Assembly (NCBI RefSeq): GCF_022808175.1
Contig: NZ_JALGBX010000043.1
Span: 1 to 44,811, forward strand
DNA from: Streptomyces sp. AP-93
GTDB taxonomy: Bacteria; Actinomycetota; Actinomycetes; Streptomycetales; Streptomycetaceae
Direction of reading: 5' to 3'
Length of the DNA: 44,811 nt
Under the pieces are notes generated by a model. The model saw only the letters and a program-made list of their open reading frames with translations, was not told where the DNA came from and did not search any database. Both the position numbers and the translations under genes were made by a program. Of this stretch, positions 30,575 through 39,120 are shown piece by piece (within the stretch, counting starts at the first letter, position 1; the number at the start of each line of letters is the position of its first letter).

Positions 30575-31159
30575 ATGACCTCCCCCCGCTCCACTTATGG
30601 CGGCGGTTACTACTCCGCGCCCTCCTTCCCGGACACCCCTATCTACGACTCCCTCGTCGCCGAACGCGGGACCCCGCAGATCGCCCCGATCCGGGTGCCC
30701 GCCGCCTACGACTCACCGAGCGCCGGCTACTCGAGCGGTGGGTACCTCCCGGCCCTCGCGTCCGCGCTCCCCGCCCTGCCGCCCGCCCGCCCGCAACAAC
30801 AGCAGCAGGCCCCGGCGTACGGGTACCCGTACCAGCAGCAGGCGGCACCCCAGCAGATGCCGCACATGCAGCAGATGCAGCACATGCCGCCGATGCCGCA
30901 GCCCATGTCGATGCCGATGCCGCTCCAGCAGGCGCCGGTGCCGTACGTCCCGCAGCAGCCGCAGCCGTTCGCGGCCCGCACGGGTTACGTCCCGCAGCCC
31001 CAGCCGCAGCAGCCCCGCCCGGTCGCCACGAGCACCGGGTACGAGGCGATGCGCCCGGCCGCGCCGCGTCCGATGCAGGCGCAGCCCGCGCCCGTGCCGG
31101 CCGCCTCGTTCGAGGACCCGTACGGACGTCCGTACCAGCCTCAGGGGCGCGGTTACTGA
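30575..31159 (+). CDS. Gln/Pro/Met-rich disordered protein of Streptomyces (DUF6643-like)
   Basis: Encodes 194 aa from ATG 30575. The N-terminus MTSPRSTYGGGYYSAPSFPD, followed by PIYDSLVAERGTPQIAPIRV, looks like a conserved motif of small Streptomyces proteins (I believe DUF6643; the name is from memory). The rest is low-complexity: QQQQQ, repeated PQQMPHMQQMQHMPPMPQP, and Pro/Gln/Tyr runs ending EDPYGRPYQPQGRGY. There is no signal peptide or membrane segment. It is likely cytosolic and intrinsically disordered, perhaps a scaffold; the function is unknown. It has its own transcription unit after a strong hairpin. Confidence 0.75.
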   Translation: MTSPRSTYGGGYYSAPSFPDTPIYDSLVAERGTPQIAPIRVPAAYDSPSAGYSSGGYLPALASALPALPPARPQQQQQAPAYGYPYQQQAAPQQMPHMQQMQHMPPMPQPMSMPMPLQQAPVPYVPQQPQPFAARTGYVPQPQPQQPRPVATSTGYEAMRPAAPRPMQAQPAPVPAASFEDPYGRPYQPQGRGY

Positions 31160-31231
31160 CCGCCGCGCCCGGCCGGCCCCCTTCGACGAGGTCGCCGCGG
31201 AGTCCGTGAGGGCGGCTGGCAGTATTTCCCC

Positions 31232-32056
31232 ATGGTGAAACTGCGTGTCCAGGCGCTCCACGTCCATCCCGTCAAATCGGTGGCGGGGACGGCACCCGAC
31301 GAGGTGGCCGTGGAGCCCTGGGGTCTGTCCGGCGACCGCCGATGGGCGGTGGTGGACGGGGAGGGCACGGTCATCACCCAACGCCAGCAGCCGAGGCTGG
31401 CCTTGGCGCGGGCCCGTCCGCTGGGGGGCGGCGGGTTCGAGGTCTCGGCGCCGGGCATGGCGGATCTGACGGTGGAGGTCCCGGAGCGGGGTCCGCTGGA
31501 GCCGGTGGTGCTCTTCGGCAAGAAGATCGAGACCGTGGCGGCGGCGGAAGCCGCCGCCGACTGGTTCACCGCGTACCTGGGCGTACCGGCACACCTGGTG
31601 CACCTGGACGACCCGGCCGTACGGCGGCCGGTGGATCCCGAGTACGCCCTGCCCGGCGAGACCGTGAGCCTCGCCGACGGCTATCCGCTGTTGATCGCCA
31701 CCCTCGCCTCCCTGGACGCGCTGAACGCGCTGATCGCCCGGGGGAACCATCCTGACGAGGGTCCCCTCCCGATGAACCGGTTCCGCCCGAACGTGGTGGT
31801 GTCCGGAGCCGAGGCGTGGGCCGAGGACGGCTGGGAGCGCGTCGCGATCGGCGACGCCGTCTTCCGCGGGGCGCGCGAGTGCGGACGCTGTGTCGTGACG
31901 ACCACCGACCAGACGACGGCGGTACGGGGCAAGGAGCCGCTCCAGACCCTGGCCAGGCACCGGCGGATCGGGAAGTCCCTGGCCTTCGGGCGGCTGCTGG
32001 TGCCGGTGCGGCTGGGGACGCTGCGGGTCGGCGACGAGGTGCGCGTCCTGGCGTGA
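31232..32056 (+). CDS. MOSC domain protein
   Basis: Encodes 274 aa from ATG 31232. The N-terminal MOSC_N beta-barrel domain is seen in VQALHVHPVKSVAGTAPDEV, then GLSGDRRWAVVDGEGTVITQ and RQQPRLALARARP. The MOSC domain has GYPLLIATLASLDALNALI, NRFRPNVVVSGAEAW and ARECGRCVVTTTDQ with the conserved Cys that handles sulfur or molybdenum cofactor. Members relate to molybdenum-cofactor sulfurase C-termini and mARC-type N-hydroxylamine reductases. The protein is soluble and has no redox partner gene beside it. The substrate is unknown. Confidence 0.88.
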   Translation: MVKLRVQALHVHPVKSVAGTAPDEVAVEPWGLSGDRRWAVVDGEGTVITQRQQPRLALARARPLGGGGFEVSAPGMADLTVEVPERGPLEPVVLFGKKIETVAAAEAAADWFTAYLGVPAHLVHLDDPAVRRPVDPEYALPGETVSLADGYPLLIATLASLDALNALIARGNHPDEGPLPMNRFRPNVVVSGAEAWAEDGWERVAIGDAVFRGARECGRCVVTTTDQTTAVRGKEPLQTLARHRRIGKSLAFGRLLVPVRLGTLRVGDEVRVLA

Positions 32057-32299
32057 GTGCGTCCGCAGGGACGGAGCCGCCTCCAGGGGGCCGGTGAGAC
32101 CACCCGGATTGACACCTTCGAGGGGCTCTGGCCTCACCCTGGAACCAACCGCCACTGCTTGCCCGTTGGAACATTCGAGACGTGAGCACCGGACCGGGTG
32201 ACACACGTCTCGCGCGTCCCGGAATGCGGGTGGCCGGGGCATGCGGGAGGCTGGGACGGCAGGCAGGCGCAGACTGGCACAAGTAGGGGGAGCCGGACC

Positions 32300-32911
32300 G
32301 TGCGGACAGCAATGGGAGTGTGGCGCTGGCGGCGCAATCCGCTACGCCGCCAGACGGATCTATTCGAGGCCTGGGTGGCCTTCGCGGCGCTGGTGTGCGT
32401 CCTGTTGGTGGCTCCGGCCATCGGCTGGGCAGCCGGCCTGCGGGTGGACGGCACGCTGCAGCGGGCCGTGCGCGAACAGCGGAGCGAGCGCCATCTCGTA
32501 CCGGCGGTGGTGGTGCGGCCGACACCGGATCCGCTCCTCGGCGCGGCCACCGATCCGGCGGCGCAGCGCCAGACCCCGCAGCGTACGCAGATCGTCGCGT
32601 CGTGGACGGCGCCCGACGGCAGCAACCACCAGGGCACGGTGCCGGCCGCGGAGGAACCGCCGCGTCCCGGCGACCGGTTCCGGATATGGACCGATACGCA
32701 CGGCCGCCTGGTCGGACAGCCCCTCGACCCCTCCTCCGCCAGTTTCCACGCGGGCGTGGCGGGGCTCGCGGCGGCCCTGGGCATCGCCGCACTGGTGGAG
32801 ACGCTTCGCCGCCTGGTCGTACGAAGGCTCATGCATCGGCGGTACATCCGGCTGGACCGCGCATGGGCCGCGGCGGGACCGGACTGGGGCCGGGCGGGCG
32901 CGGGCAGCTGA
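32300..32911 (+). CDS. Rv1733c-like membrane protein
   Basis: Encodes 203 aa from GTG 32300, which has GGGGGAG 7 nt upstream (ATG 32312 is an alternative). It has two membrane helices, one near the N-terminus (WVAFAALVCVLLVAPAIGWA) and one near the C-terminus (AGVAGLAAALGIAALVETLR). The extracytoplasmic loop between them contains HLVPAVVVRPTPDP, IVASWTAPDGSNHQGTV and RFRIWTDTHGRLVGQPLD. The WRWRRNPLRRQTDLFEAW start is typical of the family. The function is unknown; the mycobacterial relative Rv1733c is a latency-associated membrane antigen. The gene precedes the beta-helix/AAA+ gene by about 290 bp. Confidence 0.8.
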   Translation: MRTAMGVWRWRRNPLRRQTDLFEAWVAFAALVCVLLVAPAIGWAAGLRVDGTLQRAVREQRSERHLVPAVVVRPTPDPLLGAATDPAAQRQTPQRTQIVASWTAPDGSNHQGTVPAAEEPPRPGDRFRIWTDTHGRLVGQPLDPSSASFHAGVAGLAAALGIAALVETLRRLVVRRLMHRRYIRLDRAWAAAGPDWGRAGAGS

Positions 32912-33049
32912 CCTGGCAACTCACCGGCCCCGCGCGCGCTACGGTGGAGCGCCGGAGCGGCTGCTCCGATCGGGGCGGTCGAAACGGCCGGGAGATCGGG
33001 GCGGACGGTGCGGCGGCGCGGGCCCCGCACGGCAGGGCGCGCACGGCAG

Positions 33050-33132
33050 TACAGGTACACGGCGGGACACGCAACACGGCAGGACACGTAACACGTACAC
33101 GGCAGGACACGTACACGGTCGGACACGCGGAC
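33050..33132. repeat. Short imperfect tandem repeat upstream of the beta-helix/AAA+ gene
   Basis: Units of the form ACACGGCAGGACACG with variants (GGCGGGACACG, GTACACGGTCGGACACG) repeat about four times. They lie 70-150 bp before the ATG at 33199, where promoter or operator elements would be expected. Confidence 0.6.
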
Positions 33133-33198
33133 GGTTTCGGCCCGCGGACGACCAGCAGGCGGACATACGGAACACGAGGGTGGGGGCACGACAGCACC

Positions 33199-35748
33199 AT
33201 GGCTCAGGGCACGGTCCAGGTGACGCACGGCGGTTCCTCGCGGTGGCGTCGCCGCTCCGGTGATTATCCGACGCTGACCGCCGCGCTGGCCGTGGCGGGC
33301 GACGGCGACGTCCTGTCCATCGCTCCCGGCACGTACCGGGAGAATCTGGTGCTGCACCACGCCGTGACCCTGCGCGGTCCGGAGGGCTCGCTCGGTTCGG
33401 TGCGGATCGCACCGCTCGACGGGGTCGCGCTGACCGTCCGGGCCTCGGCCGTCATCCAGGACCTCCACCTGGAGGGCCAGGACCCCACGGCGCCCGCGCT
33501 GCTCGTCGAGGACGGCTCCCCCGAGCTCACCGACCTGCGGGTGAGCACCCGCTCGGCGGCCGGCATCGAGGTCCGCGGGAGCGGCGCCCGGCCCTTGGTC
33601 CGGCGCTGCACGGTGGAGAATTCCGCCGGAGCCGGCATCGCCGTACTGGACGGCGGCGGCGGGGTGTTCGCCGACTGCGAGGTCGTGGCCGCCGGCCAGA
33701 CCGGGGTCTCCGTGCGCGGCGGTGGCCGCCCCCGGCTCGAGCGCTGCCGGATCCACCACGCCACGGGCGCCGGCATCGCCGTGACCGGCGACGGTTCTGG
33801 CCTGGAGGCGCTGGGCTGCGAGGTCTACGAGATCAAGGGCGCCGGCGTGCAGATCGCCGCGCGGGCCACGGCCGTGCTCACCGACTGCGCGGTCCACCGC
33901 ACCTCGGCCGACGGGGTCACCCTCGACACGGACGCCGTCCTCACGCTCGCCGGCTGCGACATCCACGACATCCCGGAGAACGCGGTGGACCTGCGCTCGC
34001 GCTCCGTGCTCACGCTCAGCCGCACCACCGTGCGCCGCTTCGGCCGCAACGGCCTGTCCGTGTGGGATCCGGGCACCCGCGTCGTCGCCGACTCCTGCGA
34101 GATCCACGACAGCACCGGCGACTATCCGGCCGTCTGGATCAGCGACGGGGCCGGGGTCTCGCTGGACTCCTGCCGGGTGCACGACGTACCGGACGCCCTG
34201 TTCGTACTGGACCGGGGTTCGCGGGTGGACGTCGTGGACAGCGACATCTCCCAAGTGCGCAACACCGCCGTCTCGGTGAGCGACGGAGCGACGGCCCAGC
34301 TGGACGACTGCCGGATCCGGGAGGCGGCCACGGGGGCCTGGTTCCGCGACCACGGCAGCGGCGGCACGCTCGCCAACTGCACCATCGACTCCGTCCAGAC
34401 CGGCGTGATCGTCACCAAGGGCGCGGATCCCACGCTGGAGCGCTGCACGGTCAGTTCCCCCGCCGAAGCCGGGTTCTACGTGTCGGCGGGCGGGCGCGGC
34501 ACCTTCACGGCGTGCCGGGTCACGGGCAGCGCGGGCTTCGGTTTCCACGTCATCGACGGCTGCCGGACCTCCCTGCACCGCTGCCACACCGAGCGCTGCG
34601 CGCGCGGGGGCTACGAGTTCGCGGAGGACGGCCCGGCCGCCGAGGACTGCACGAGCGACGAGTCCGGACCGCGCCTCGCCGCCCGGTCCGCCTCCGGCCT
34701 GGGCGCCGGCCCGGGCGCCGGCTCGGGTGCCGGCCCGGGCGCCGGCTCGGGTGCCGGCCCGGGCGCCGGCCCGGGCGCCGGCCCGGGTGCGGGGGTGGCG
34801 GCGGCCGGGGAGCGTACGGGGATCCGTACGGTATCGGCCGCGCCGGGCTCCGTAGCTGCTGCGGGCACGGCCGAGCGGGTGCCGGCCCAGCGGCCGGCCG
34901 ACGAGACGGACGCGGCGGCGACCGGCGGGCAGCCCGCGGCCCGCGGTTCGGTCGAGGTACTGGGGCACCTCGACGCGCTGGTGGGGCTGGACAGCGTCAA
35001 ACGCGAGGTCCGCGCGCTCACCGACATGATCGAGGTCGGCCGGCGCCGGCAGCAGGCGGGGCTCAAGGCCGCCTCGGTCCGCCGCCACCTGGTCTTCACC
35101 GGCTCTCCCGGCACCGGCAAGACCACCGTGGCCCGGCTGTACGGGGAGATCCTGGCCTCCCTCGGAGTGCTGGAGCGCGGCCACCTCGTGGAGGTGTCCC
35201 GGGTCGACCTGGTCGGCGAGCACATCGGGTCCACCGCGATCCGCACGCAGGAGGCCTTCGACCGGGCGCGCGGCGGGGTGCTGTTCATCGACGAGGCGTA
35301 CGCGCTGGCGCCCGAGGACTCGGGCCGCGATTTCGGGCGCGAGGCGATCGACACGCTGGTGAAGCTGATGGAGGACCACCGGGACGCGGTGGTGGTGATC
35401 GTCGCCGGGTACACGGCGGAGATGGACCGCTTCCTCACCGTGAACCCCGGGGTGGCCTCCCGCTTCTCCCGGACCATCACGTTCGGGGACTACGGGCCCG
35501 GGGAGCTGCTGCGGATCGTGGAGCAGCAGGCCGAGGAGCACGAGTACCTGCTCGGCGAGAAGACCTCCGATGCACTGCTGACCTACTTCACCGACCTGCC
35601 CAAGGGACCCGCCTTCGGGAACGGCCGCACCGCGCGCCAGACCTTCGAGTCGATGGTCGAGCGGCACGCGGGGCGGGTCGCGCAGCTGTCGGAGCCGAGC
35701 AAGGACGACCTCACCCTGCTCTACCCGGCGGACCTTCCGGAGCTCTGA
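33199..35748 (+). CDS. Right-handed beta-helix protein fused to a CbxX/EccA-type AAA+ ATPase
   Basis: Encodes 849 aa from ATG 33199. The frame is open much further left, but that part lies over another gene and a repeat. Residues about 20-490 are parallel beta-helix repeats (PbH1): YPTLTAALAVAGDGDVLSIA first, then repeated units such as CTVENSAGAGIAVLDGGGG, CRIHHATGAGIAVTGDGSG and CEIHDSTGDYPAVWISDGAG. A Gly-Ala-Pro/Ser linker (about 500-530) follows. The AAA+ domain has LVGLDSVKREVRAL, Walker A FTGSPGTGKTTVARLYGE, Walker B GGVLFIDEAYALAPED, and FSRTITFGDYGPGEL with an arginine in the sensor region. The ATPase resembles CbxX/CfqX and the EccA ATPases of type VII secretion. It is cytosolic, with no signal peptide. 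The helix may bind a polymer or partner that the ATPase remodels (inference). Confidence 0.85.
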   Translation: MAQGTVQVTHGGSSRWRRRSGDYPTLTAALAVAGDGDVLSIAPGTYRENLVLHHAVTLRGPEGSLGSVRIAPLDGVALTVRASAVIQDLHLEGQDPTAPALLVEDGSPELTDLRVSTRSAAGIEVRGSGARPLVRRCTVENSAGAGIAVLDGGGGVFADCEVVAAGQTGVSVRGGGRPRLERCRIHHATGAGIAVTGDGSGLEALGCEVYEIKGAGVQIAARATAVLTDCAVHRTSADGVTLDTDAVLTLAGCDIHDIPENAVDLRSRSVLTLSRTTVRRFGRNGLSVWDPGTRVVADSCEIHDSTGDYPAVWISDGAGVSLDSCRVHDVPDALFVLDRGSRVDVVDSDISQVRNTAVSVSDGATAQLDDCRIREAATGAWFRDHGSGGTLANCTIDSVQTGVIVTKGADPTLERCTVSSPAEAGFYVSAGGRGTFTACRVTGSAGFGFHVIDGCRTSLHRCHTERCARGGYEFAEDGPAAEDCTSDESGPRLAARSASGLGAGPGAGSGAGPGAGSGAGPGAGPGAGPGAGVAAAGERTGIRTVSAAPGSVAAAGTAERVPAQRPADETDAAATGGQPAARGSVEVLGHLDALVGLDSVKREVRALTDMIEVGRRRQQAGLKAASVRRHLVFTGSPGTGKTTVARLYGEILASLGVLERGHLVEVSRVDLVGEHIGSTAIRTQEAFDRARGGVLFIDEAYALAPEDSGRDFGREAIDTLVKLMEDHRDAVVVIVAGYTAEMDRFLTVNPGVASRFSRTITFGDYGPGELLRIVEQQAEEHEYLLGEKTSDALLTYFTDLPKGPAFGNGRTARQTFESMVERHAGRVAQLSEPSKDDLTLLYPADLPEL
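34699..34794. repeat. 12-bp linker repeat coding for Gly-Ala-Gly-Pro/Ser
   Basis: About eight in-frame 12-bp units of the type GGCGCCGGCCCG or GGTGCCGGCCCG encode the flexible linker between the beta-helix and the AAA+ domain. Confidence 0.85.
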
Positions 35749-36302
35749 CCGGAGGCCGTCCCCAGGGTTCGATGTCCCGCGAGCAGGTCCCGGCGCATGC
35801 ACACCCGGGGCCAGCGGGCGAGCCCGTGCACGGCCTCGCGGTCGCGGATGTCCCGCAGGCCGGGGCCGAGGCCGCTCTCGTCCAGGGTCCGGAAGCCGCA
35901 CCGGACGTAGTACGGGGCGTTCCACGGGACGTCGGTGAAGGTCGTGAGGGTCAGCGCGGGGGCGCCTTCCGCCCGGGCCCGCTCCGCGAGGTGTTCCAGC
36001 AGGGACCGGCCGATGCGGCGGCGGGCGCGGTCCGGGTGCACCGACACCTGCTCGACGTGGAGGTTCCCGTCGACGCGGTCGGCGAGGAGATAGCCGACGG
36101 GGTTCCCCGTCCCGGCGCCCTCGGCCGCGACCCAGGCCAGTCCGGCCCGCAGGTGGCCGTGGAGTTCCTCCAGCGGAACCGGTTCGTCGTCGGCGATCTC
36201 CGGCATGCCGATGGTCCGGAAGCATTCCCCGGCGGCCCTCTCGATGTCCTGCAGGAGGGACAGCTCGTCGATGTGCGCTGCTCTGATAAGCATGTACGGC
36301 AT
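35721..36302 (-). CDS. GNAT family N-acetyltransferase
   Basis: Encodes 193 aa from ATG 36302 (ATG 36290 also possible). The GNAT pattern is clear: IRAAHIDELSLLQDIERAAG at the start, then GYLLADRVDGNLHVEQVSVH on strands 3-4, the acetyl-CoA loop HPDRARRRIGRSLLEHLAER and a late APYYVRCGFRTLDE. The substrate is unknown. The C-terminus overlaps the AAA+ gene tail by 28 bp on the opposite strand. Confidence 0.85.
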   Translation of the reverse strand: MPYMLIRAAHIDELSLLQDIERAAGECFRTIGMPEIADDEPVPLEELHGHLRAGLAWVAAEGAGTGNPVGYLLADRVDGNLHVEQVSVHPDRARRRIGRSLLEHLAERARAEGAPALTLTTFTDVPWNAPYYVRCGFRTLDESGLGPGLRDIRDREAVHGLARWPRVCMRRDLLAGHRTLGTASGQSSGRSAG

Positions 36303-36390
36303 TGTCCCGGCCGGGACCCGGTCGGCGAAACGGGTTCGTCACCCCCGCGGCGGACAACTGACGGACCGACAGCTAGGGTGACAGCCCGCC

Positions 36391-36450
36391 CGGACGCCGC
36401 CGGACGCCGCCGGATGCCACCGGATTCCACCGGGTGCGACCGGATGCAGC
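36391..36450. repeat. 10-bp tandem repeat upstream of the SRPBCC gene
   Basis: Six units in exact 10-bp register (CGGACGCCGC twice, CGGATGCCAC, CGGATTCCAC, CGGGTGCGAC, CGGATGCAGC). They lie 40-90 bp before ATG 36482. The one-turn periodicity would place equivalent bases on the same face of the helix. Confidence 0.75.
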
Positions 36451-36481
36451 CGACCGTCCGCCCAACCGAGGGAGTTCCTCC

Positions 36482-36958
36482 ATGGCCCGTCGACTCCGCC
36501 CCGTAGGAATGGACTTCATCGAGGTCGCCCCCACCCGCCTGGCCTTCACCGGCCGGACCACGGCGGCTCCCGAGCACGTGTACCGGGCGCTGGCGGAGGA
36601 GGTCGAGGGCTGGCCGCGCTGGTTCCGGGCGGTCACCCTGGCCCGGCCCACCCACGGGGGCGCCGGGCGCGAGATCAAACTGGCGGGCGGGGTCCGGTTC
36701 CTGGAGACGATCATGGCCGCGGATCCGGAGCGGCGCTACGCGTACCGGGTCGACGAGACCAACGCCCCCGGCATACGGGCCCTGCTGGAGGAGTGGCGCC
36801 TCACCCCCTCCGGCTCCGGCACCCACGTCCAGTGGACCTTCGCGGCGGACGGTCCGGCCCCCGTACGCCTCGCCCTGGCCGCGGCGCGGCCGGGACTCGG
36901 CCACTCGTTCCGCTCGGCGGTCCGCGCGCTGGACCTGCGGCTGGCGGCGCGGGGCTGA
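36482..36958 (+). CDS. SRPBCC (START-like) family protein
   Basis: Encodes 158 aa from ATG 36482. The pattern of polyketide cyclase/dehydrase-like lipid-binding proteins is present: IEVAPTRLAFTGRTTAAPEH and VYRALAEEVEGWPRWFRAVT with the W-x-x-W motif. Later come GREIKLAGGVRFLETIMAAD, then RYAYRVDETNAPGIRALLEE and HVQWTFAADGP. The fold binds hydrophobic ligands; the substrate is unknown. It is transcribed toward the zinc-ribbon membrane gene. Confidence 0.8.
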   Translation: MARRLRPVGMDFIEVAPTRLAFTGRTTAAPEHVYRALAEEVEGWPRWFRAVTLARPTHGGAGREIKLAGGVRFLETIMAADPERRYAYRVDETNAPGIRALLEEWRLTPSGSGTHVQWTFAADGPAPVRLALAAARPGLGHSFRSAVRALDLRLAARG

Positions 36959-37019
36959 TCGGACGAGCCGGCCGGGGCACTCGACGGCGGCGGGCGGCAT
37001 CCGGCCCGTCGCGGTTCCT

Positions 37020-37682
37020 TCAGACCGCGGGGTGCCGCACGGCCAGGTCCCCGTAGCCGCCCGCCGACCAGACCCGGGTCCGGAACTCCTGCAAGCTCAT
37101 GGCCCGTTCGCCCGCGAAGTGGACCACACCGCAGCGGCCGCAGTACCAGCCCTCCGCCCAGACCCGGTCGGCGGCCACCCGGCCTGGTTCGGTCCGGCGG
37201 CGCCAGACCCGTACGGCCCGGCCCGCCAGGGCCATCAGGAGGGGGCCCACGAGCAGCGAGGCCGCGGAGATCCATCCCAGGTAGGTCGTGGAGTCCTCGA
37301 CCCCGAAGGGGAGGTCGCCGTCACCCCCGTAGAACCGTGGGACCGTGTCGCTCTCGAACCACTTCCCCGCGACGGCACCCCAGATGAACGCGCCGATCGA
37401 CACGAGGACGAGCAGCGCCCCGAGGCAGCCCAAGGTGCTGTCGTCCGGCTCGTCCGGGGCGATCGCGAGGGCCTTGGCGAGCGCCGAGTTCTCCTCCCGG
37501 GTCGTGACGTTGTCGCCGTCGCCCCCCTTGCTCTCCACGCTCAGCTTGGCTTTCGCCCGCAGGTACGCGGCGGACACGCCGAGCACCTGGTCCTCCCGGC
37601 CGCAGCGGGGACAGGCCAACGCCGCCTCGCCGCCTCCGCCTTGGCCCCGTACGCCCGTACCGTCGCCCGTGAACTCCGCCAT
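37020..37682 (-). CDS. Zinc-ribbon membrane protein of unknown function
   Basis: Encodes 220 aa from ATG 37682, chosen over longer options because the CPRCG motif follows soon after. A split zinc ribbon is visible: ACPRCGREDQVLG at about residues 23-35 and WYCGRCGVVHFAG at about 180-192. Two membrane helices lie between them (LGCLGALLVLVSIGAFIWGA and ISAASLLVGPLLMALAGRAV). Both ribbon halves would lie on the same side of the membrane. The function is unknown, and no partner gene is clear. Confidence 0.7.
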   Translation of the reverse strand: MAEFTGDGTGVRGQGGGGEAALACPRCGREDQVLGVSAAYLRAKAKLSVESKGGDGDNVTTREENSALAKALAIAPDEPDDSTLGCLGALLVLVSIGAFIWGAVAGKWFESDTVPRFYGGDGDLPFGVEDSTTYLGWISAASLLVGPLLMALAGRAVRVWRRRTEPGRVAADRVWAEGWYCGRCGVVHFAGERAMSLQEFRTRVWSAGGYGDLAVRHPAV

Positions 37683-37761
37683 GGCTCCCCACCCCGCGCC
37701 GCCGCACCCCAAAGTCAGCACAGCGTAGCCAGCCGGCCCGGCACCGGCCAGGGAAAACGTT

Positions 37762-38892
37762 TCAGCTGACGGGCTCGCTCCAGACACCGGTCGCGAGCAT
37801 GGTCTCGAGCGTCCGCGCGTACGGGGCGATGTCGAGCCCCTGCTCCGCCAGCCACGCGTCGGAGTAGTACTTGTCGAGGTAGCGCTCGCCCCCATCACAG
37901 AGCAGGGTCACGACGCTGCCCGTGCGGCCCTCCGCCACCATCTCCGAGATGATCTTCAGTGCGCTCCACACCCCGGTACCGGTGGAACCGCCCGCCTTGC
38001 GGCCGATCACCCCCTCCAGCGCACGGCACGCGGCGACGCTCGCGGCGTCCGGCACCCGCATCATCCGGTCGATGGCCCCGGGGACGAAGCTCGGCTCCAT
38101 CCGGGGCCGGCCGATGCCCTCGATGCGCGAGCCGCAGTCGCTGGTGGCGTGCGGGTCACCCCGGGTCCAGCCGTCGAAGAAGCAGGAGTTCTCCGGGTCC
38201 GGGACGCAGATGCGGGTGTCGTGCTGCATGTAGTGCACGTAGCGCGCGATCGTCGCGGAGGTGCCGCCGGTGCCGGCCGTGGCCACGATCCAGGCGGGCT
38301 CGGGGTAACGCTCCAACCGCAGCTGCTGGTACATCGATTCGGCGATGTTGTTGTTGCCGCGCCAGTCCGTCGCCCGCTCCGCGTACGTGAACTGGTCCAT
38401 GTAGTGGCCGCCGGTGCGGGCGGCGAGCTCGGCCGACTCCTCGTACATCTTCATCGAGTCGTCGACGAAGTGGCATGCGCCGCCGTGGAACTCGATGAGC
38501 CGGCACTTCTCGGGGCTCGTCGTACGCGGCATGACGGCGATGAACGGGACGCCGATCAGCTTGGCGAAGTACGCCTCCGAGACGGCGGTGGAACCGGACG
38601 AGGCCTCGATGACGGGGCGGCCGGGGCGGATCCAGCCGTTGCAGAGGGCGTAGAGGAACAGGGAGCGGGCGAGGCGGTGCTTGAGGGAGCCCGTCGGGTG
38701 GGTGGACTCGTCCTTGAGGTAGAGGTCGATGCCCCAGGCCTCCGGGAGCGGGAAGCGCAGCAGGTGGGTGTCGGCGGAGCGGTTCGCGTCCGCCTGCACC
38801 TTGCGGACGGCCTCTTTCAGCCAAGCGCGGTAGTCCGCGTCGCTGCGGTCGACGTCGATGGTCGTGGCGGTCGTACCGGTGGTGGTGCTCAT
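37762..38892 (-). CDS. PLP-dependent cysteine synthase-family enzyme, Cds1-like
   Basis: Encodes 376 aa from ATG 38892, which has GAAGGAG upstream. The fold-type II PLP enzyme pattern is complete: YLKDESTHPTGSLKHRLARS with the PLP lysine, VIEASSGSTAVSEAYFAKLI for phosphate/substrate contacts, ATAGTGGTSATIARYVHYM as the glycine-rich PLP phosphate loop, and a late GSTGTGVWSALKI. The sequence resembles actinobacterial Cds1, an L-cysteine desulfhydrase related to cysteine synthase that releases H2S, pyruvate and ammonia. That reaction is inferred from family. It is divergent from the ATPase gene at 39121. Confidence 0.8.
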   Translation of the reverse strand: MSTTTGTTATTIDVDRSDADYRAWLKEAVRKVQADANRSADTHLLRFPLPEAWGIDLYLKDESTHPTGSLKHRLARSLFLYALCNGWIRPGRPVIEASSGSTAVSEAYFAKLIGVPFIAVMPRTTSPEKCRLIEFHGGACHFVDDSMKMYEESAELAARTGGHYMDQFTYAERATDWRGNNNIAESMYQQLRLERYPEPAWIVATAGTGGTSATIARYVHYMQHDTRICVPDPENSCFFDGWTRGDPHATSDCGSRIEGIGRPRMEPSFVPGAIDRMMRVPDAASVAACRALEGVIGRKAGGSTGTGVWSALKIISEMVAEGRTGSVVTLLCDGGERYLDKYYSDAWLAEQGLDIAPYARTLETMLATGVWSEPVS

Positions 38893-39120
38893 GCGCCGTG
38901 CTCCTTCGTACTTCCCGAGGTCCCGAGTGCGCGCCGGGCGTGTCTGCGCACCGCCCGCTTTCGAAATGTACCCCGCCCACCTGCACAAACGGTCACTTTG
39001 GGTATCTATGCGAATCGCTTTCGATCGCGTTCGGTTGCACACCGGCCCACTGTGGGTGACCCTGGGGAGGCGTCACCGAGGGTGCAGCACCCGTAACACT
39101 GATGTCGGGGAGTCGCAGCC

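Noticed and set aside
32320..33198. Upstream extension of the beta-helix/AAA+ frame
   Set aside because: The extension overlaps the Rv1733c-like gene and the ACACG repeat region and has no family-like sequence. The beta-helix domain starts just after ATG 33199.
32134..36357. A very long open frame on the minus strand (about 1400 codons)
   Set aside because: It mirrors the beta-helix/AAA+ gene, the acetyltransferase region and other real genes. Its composition is Arg/Pro/Gly-rich shadow sequence with no domain, a usual result of high GC at third positions.
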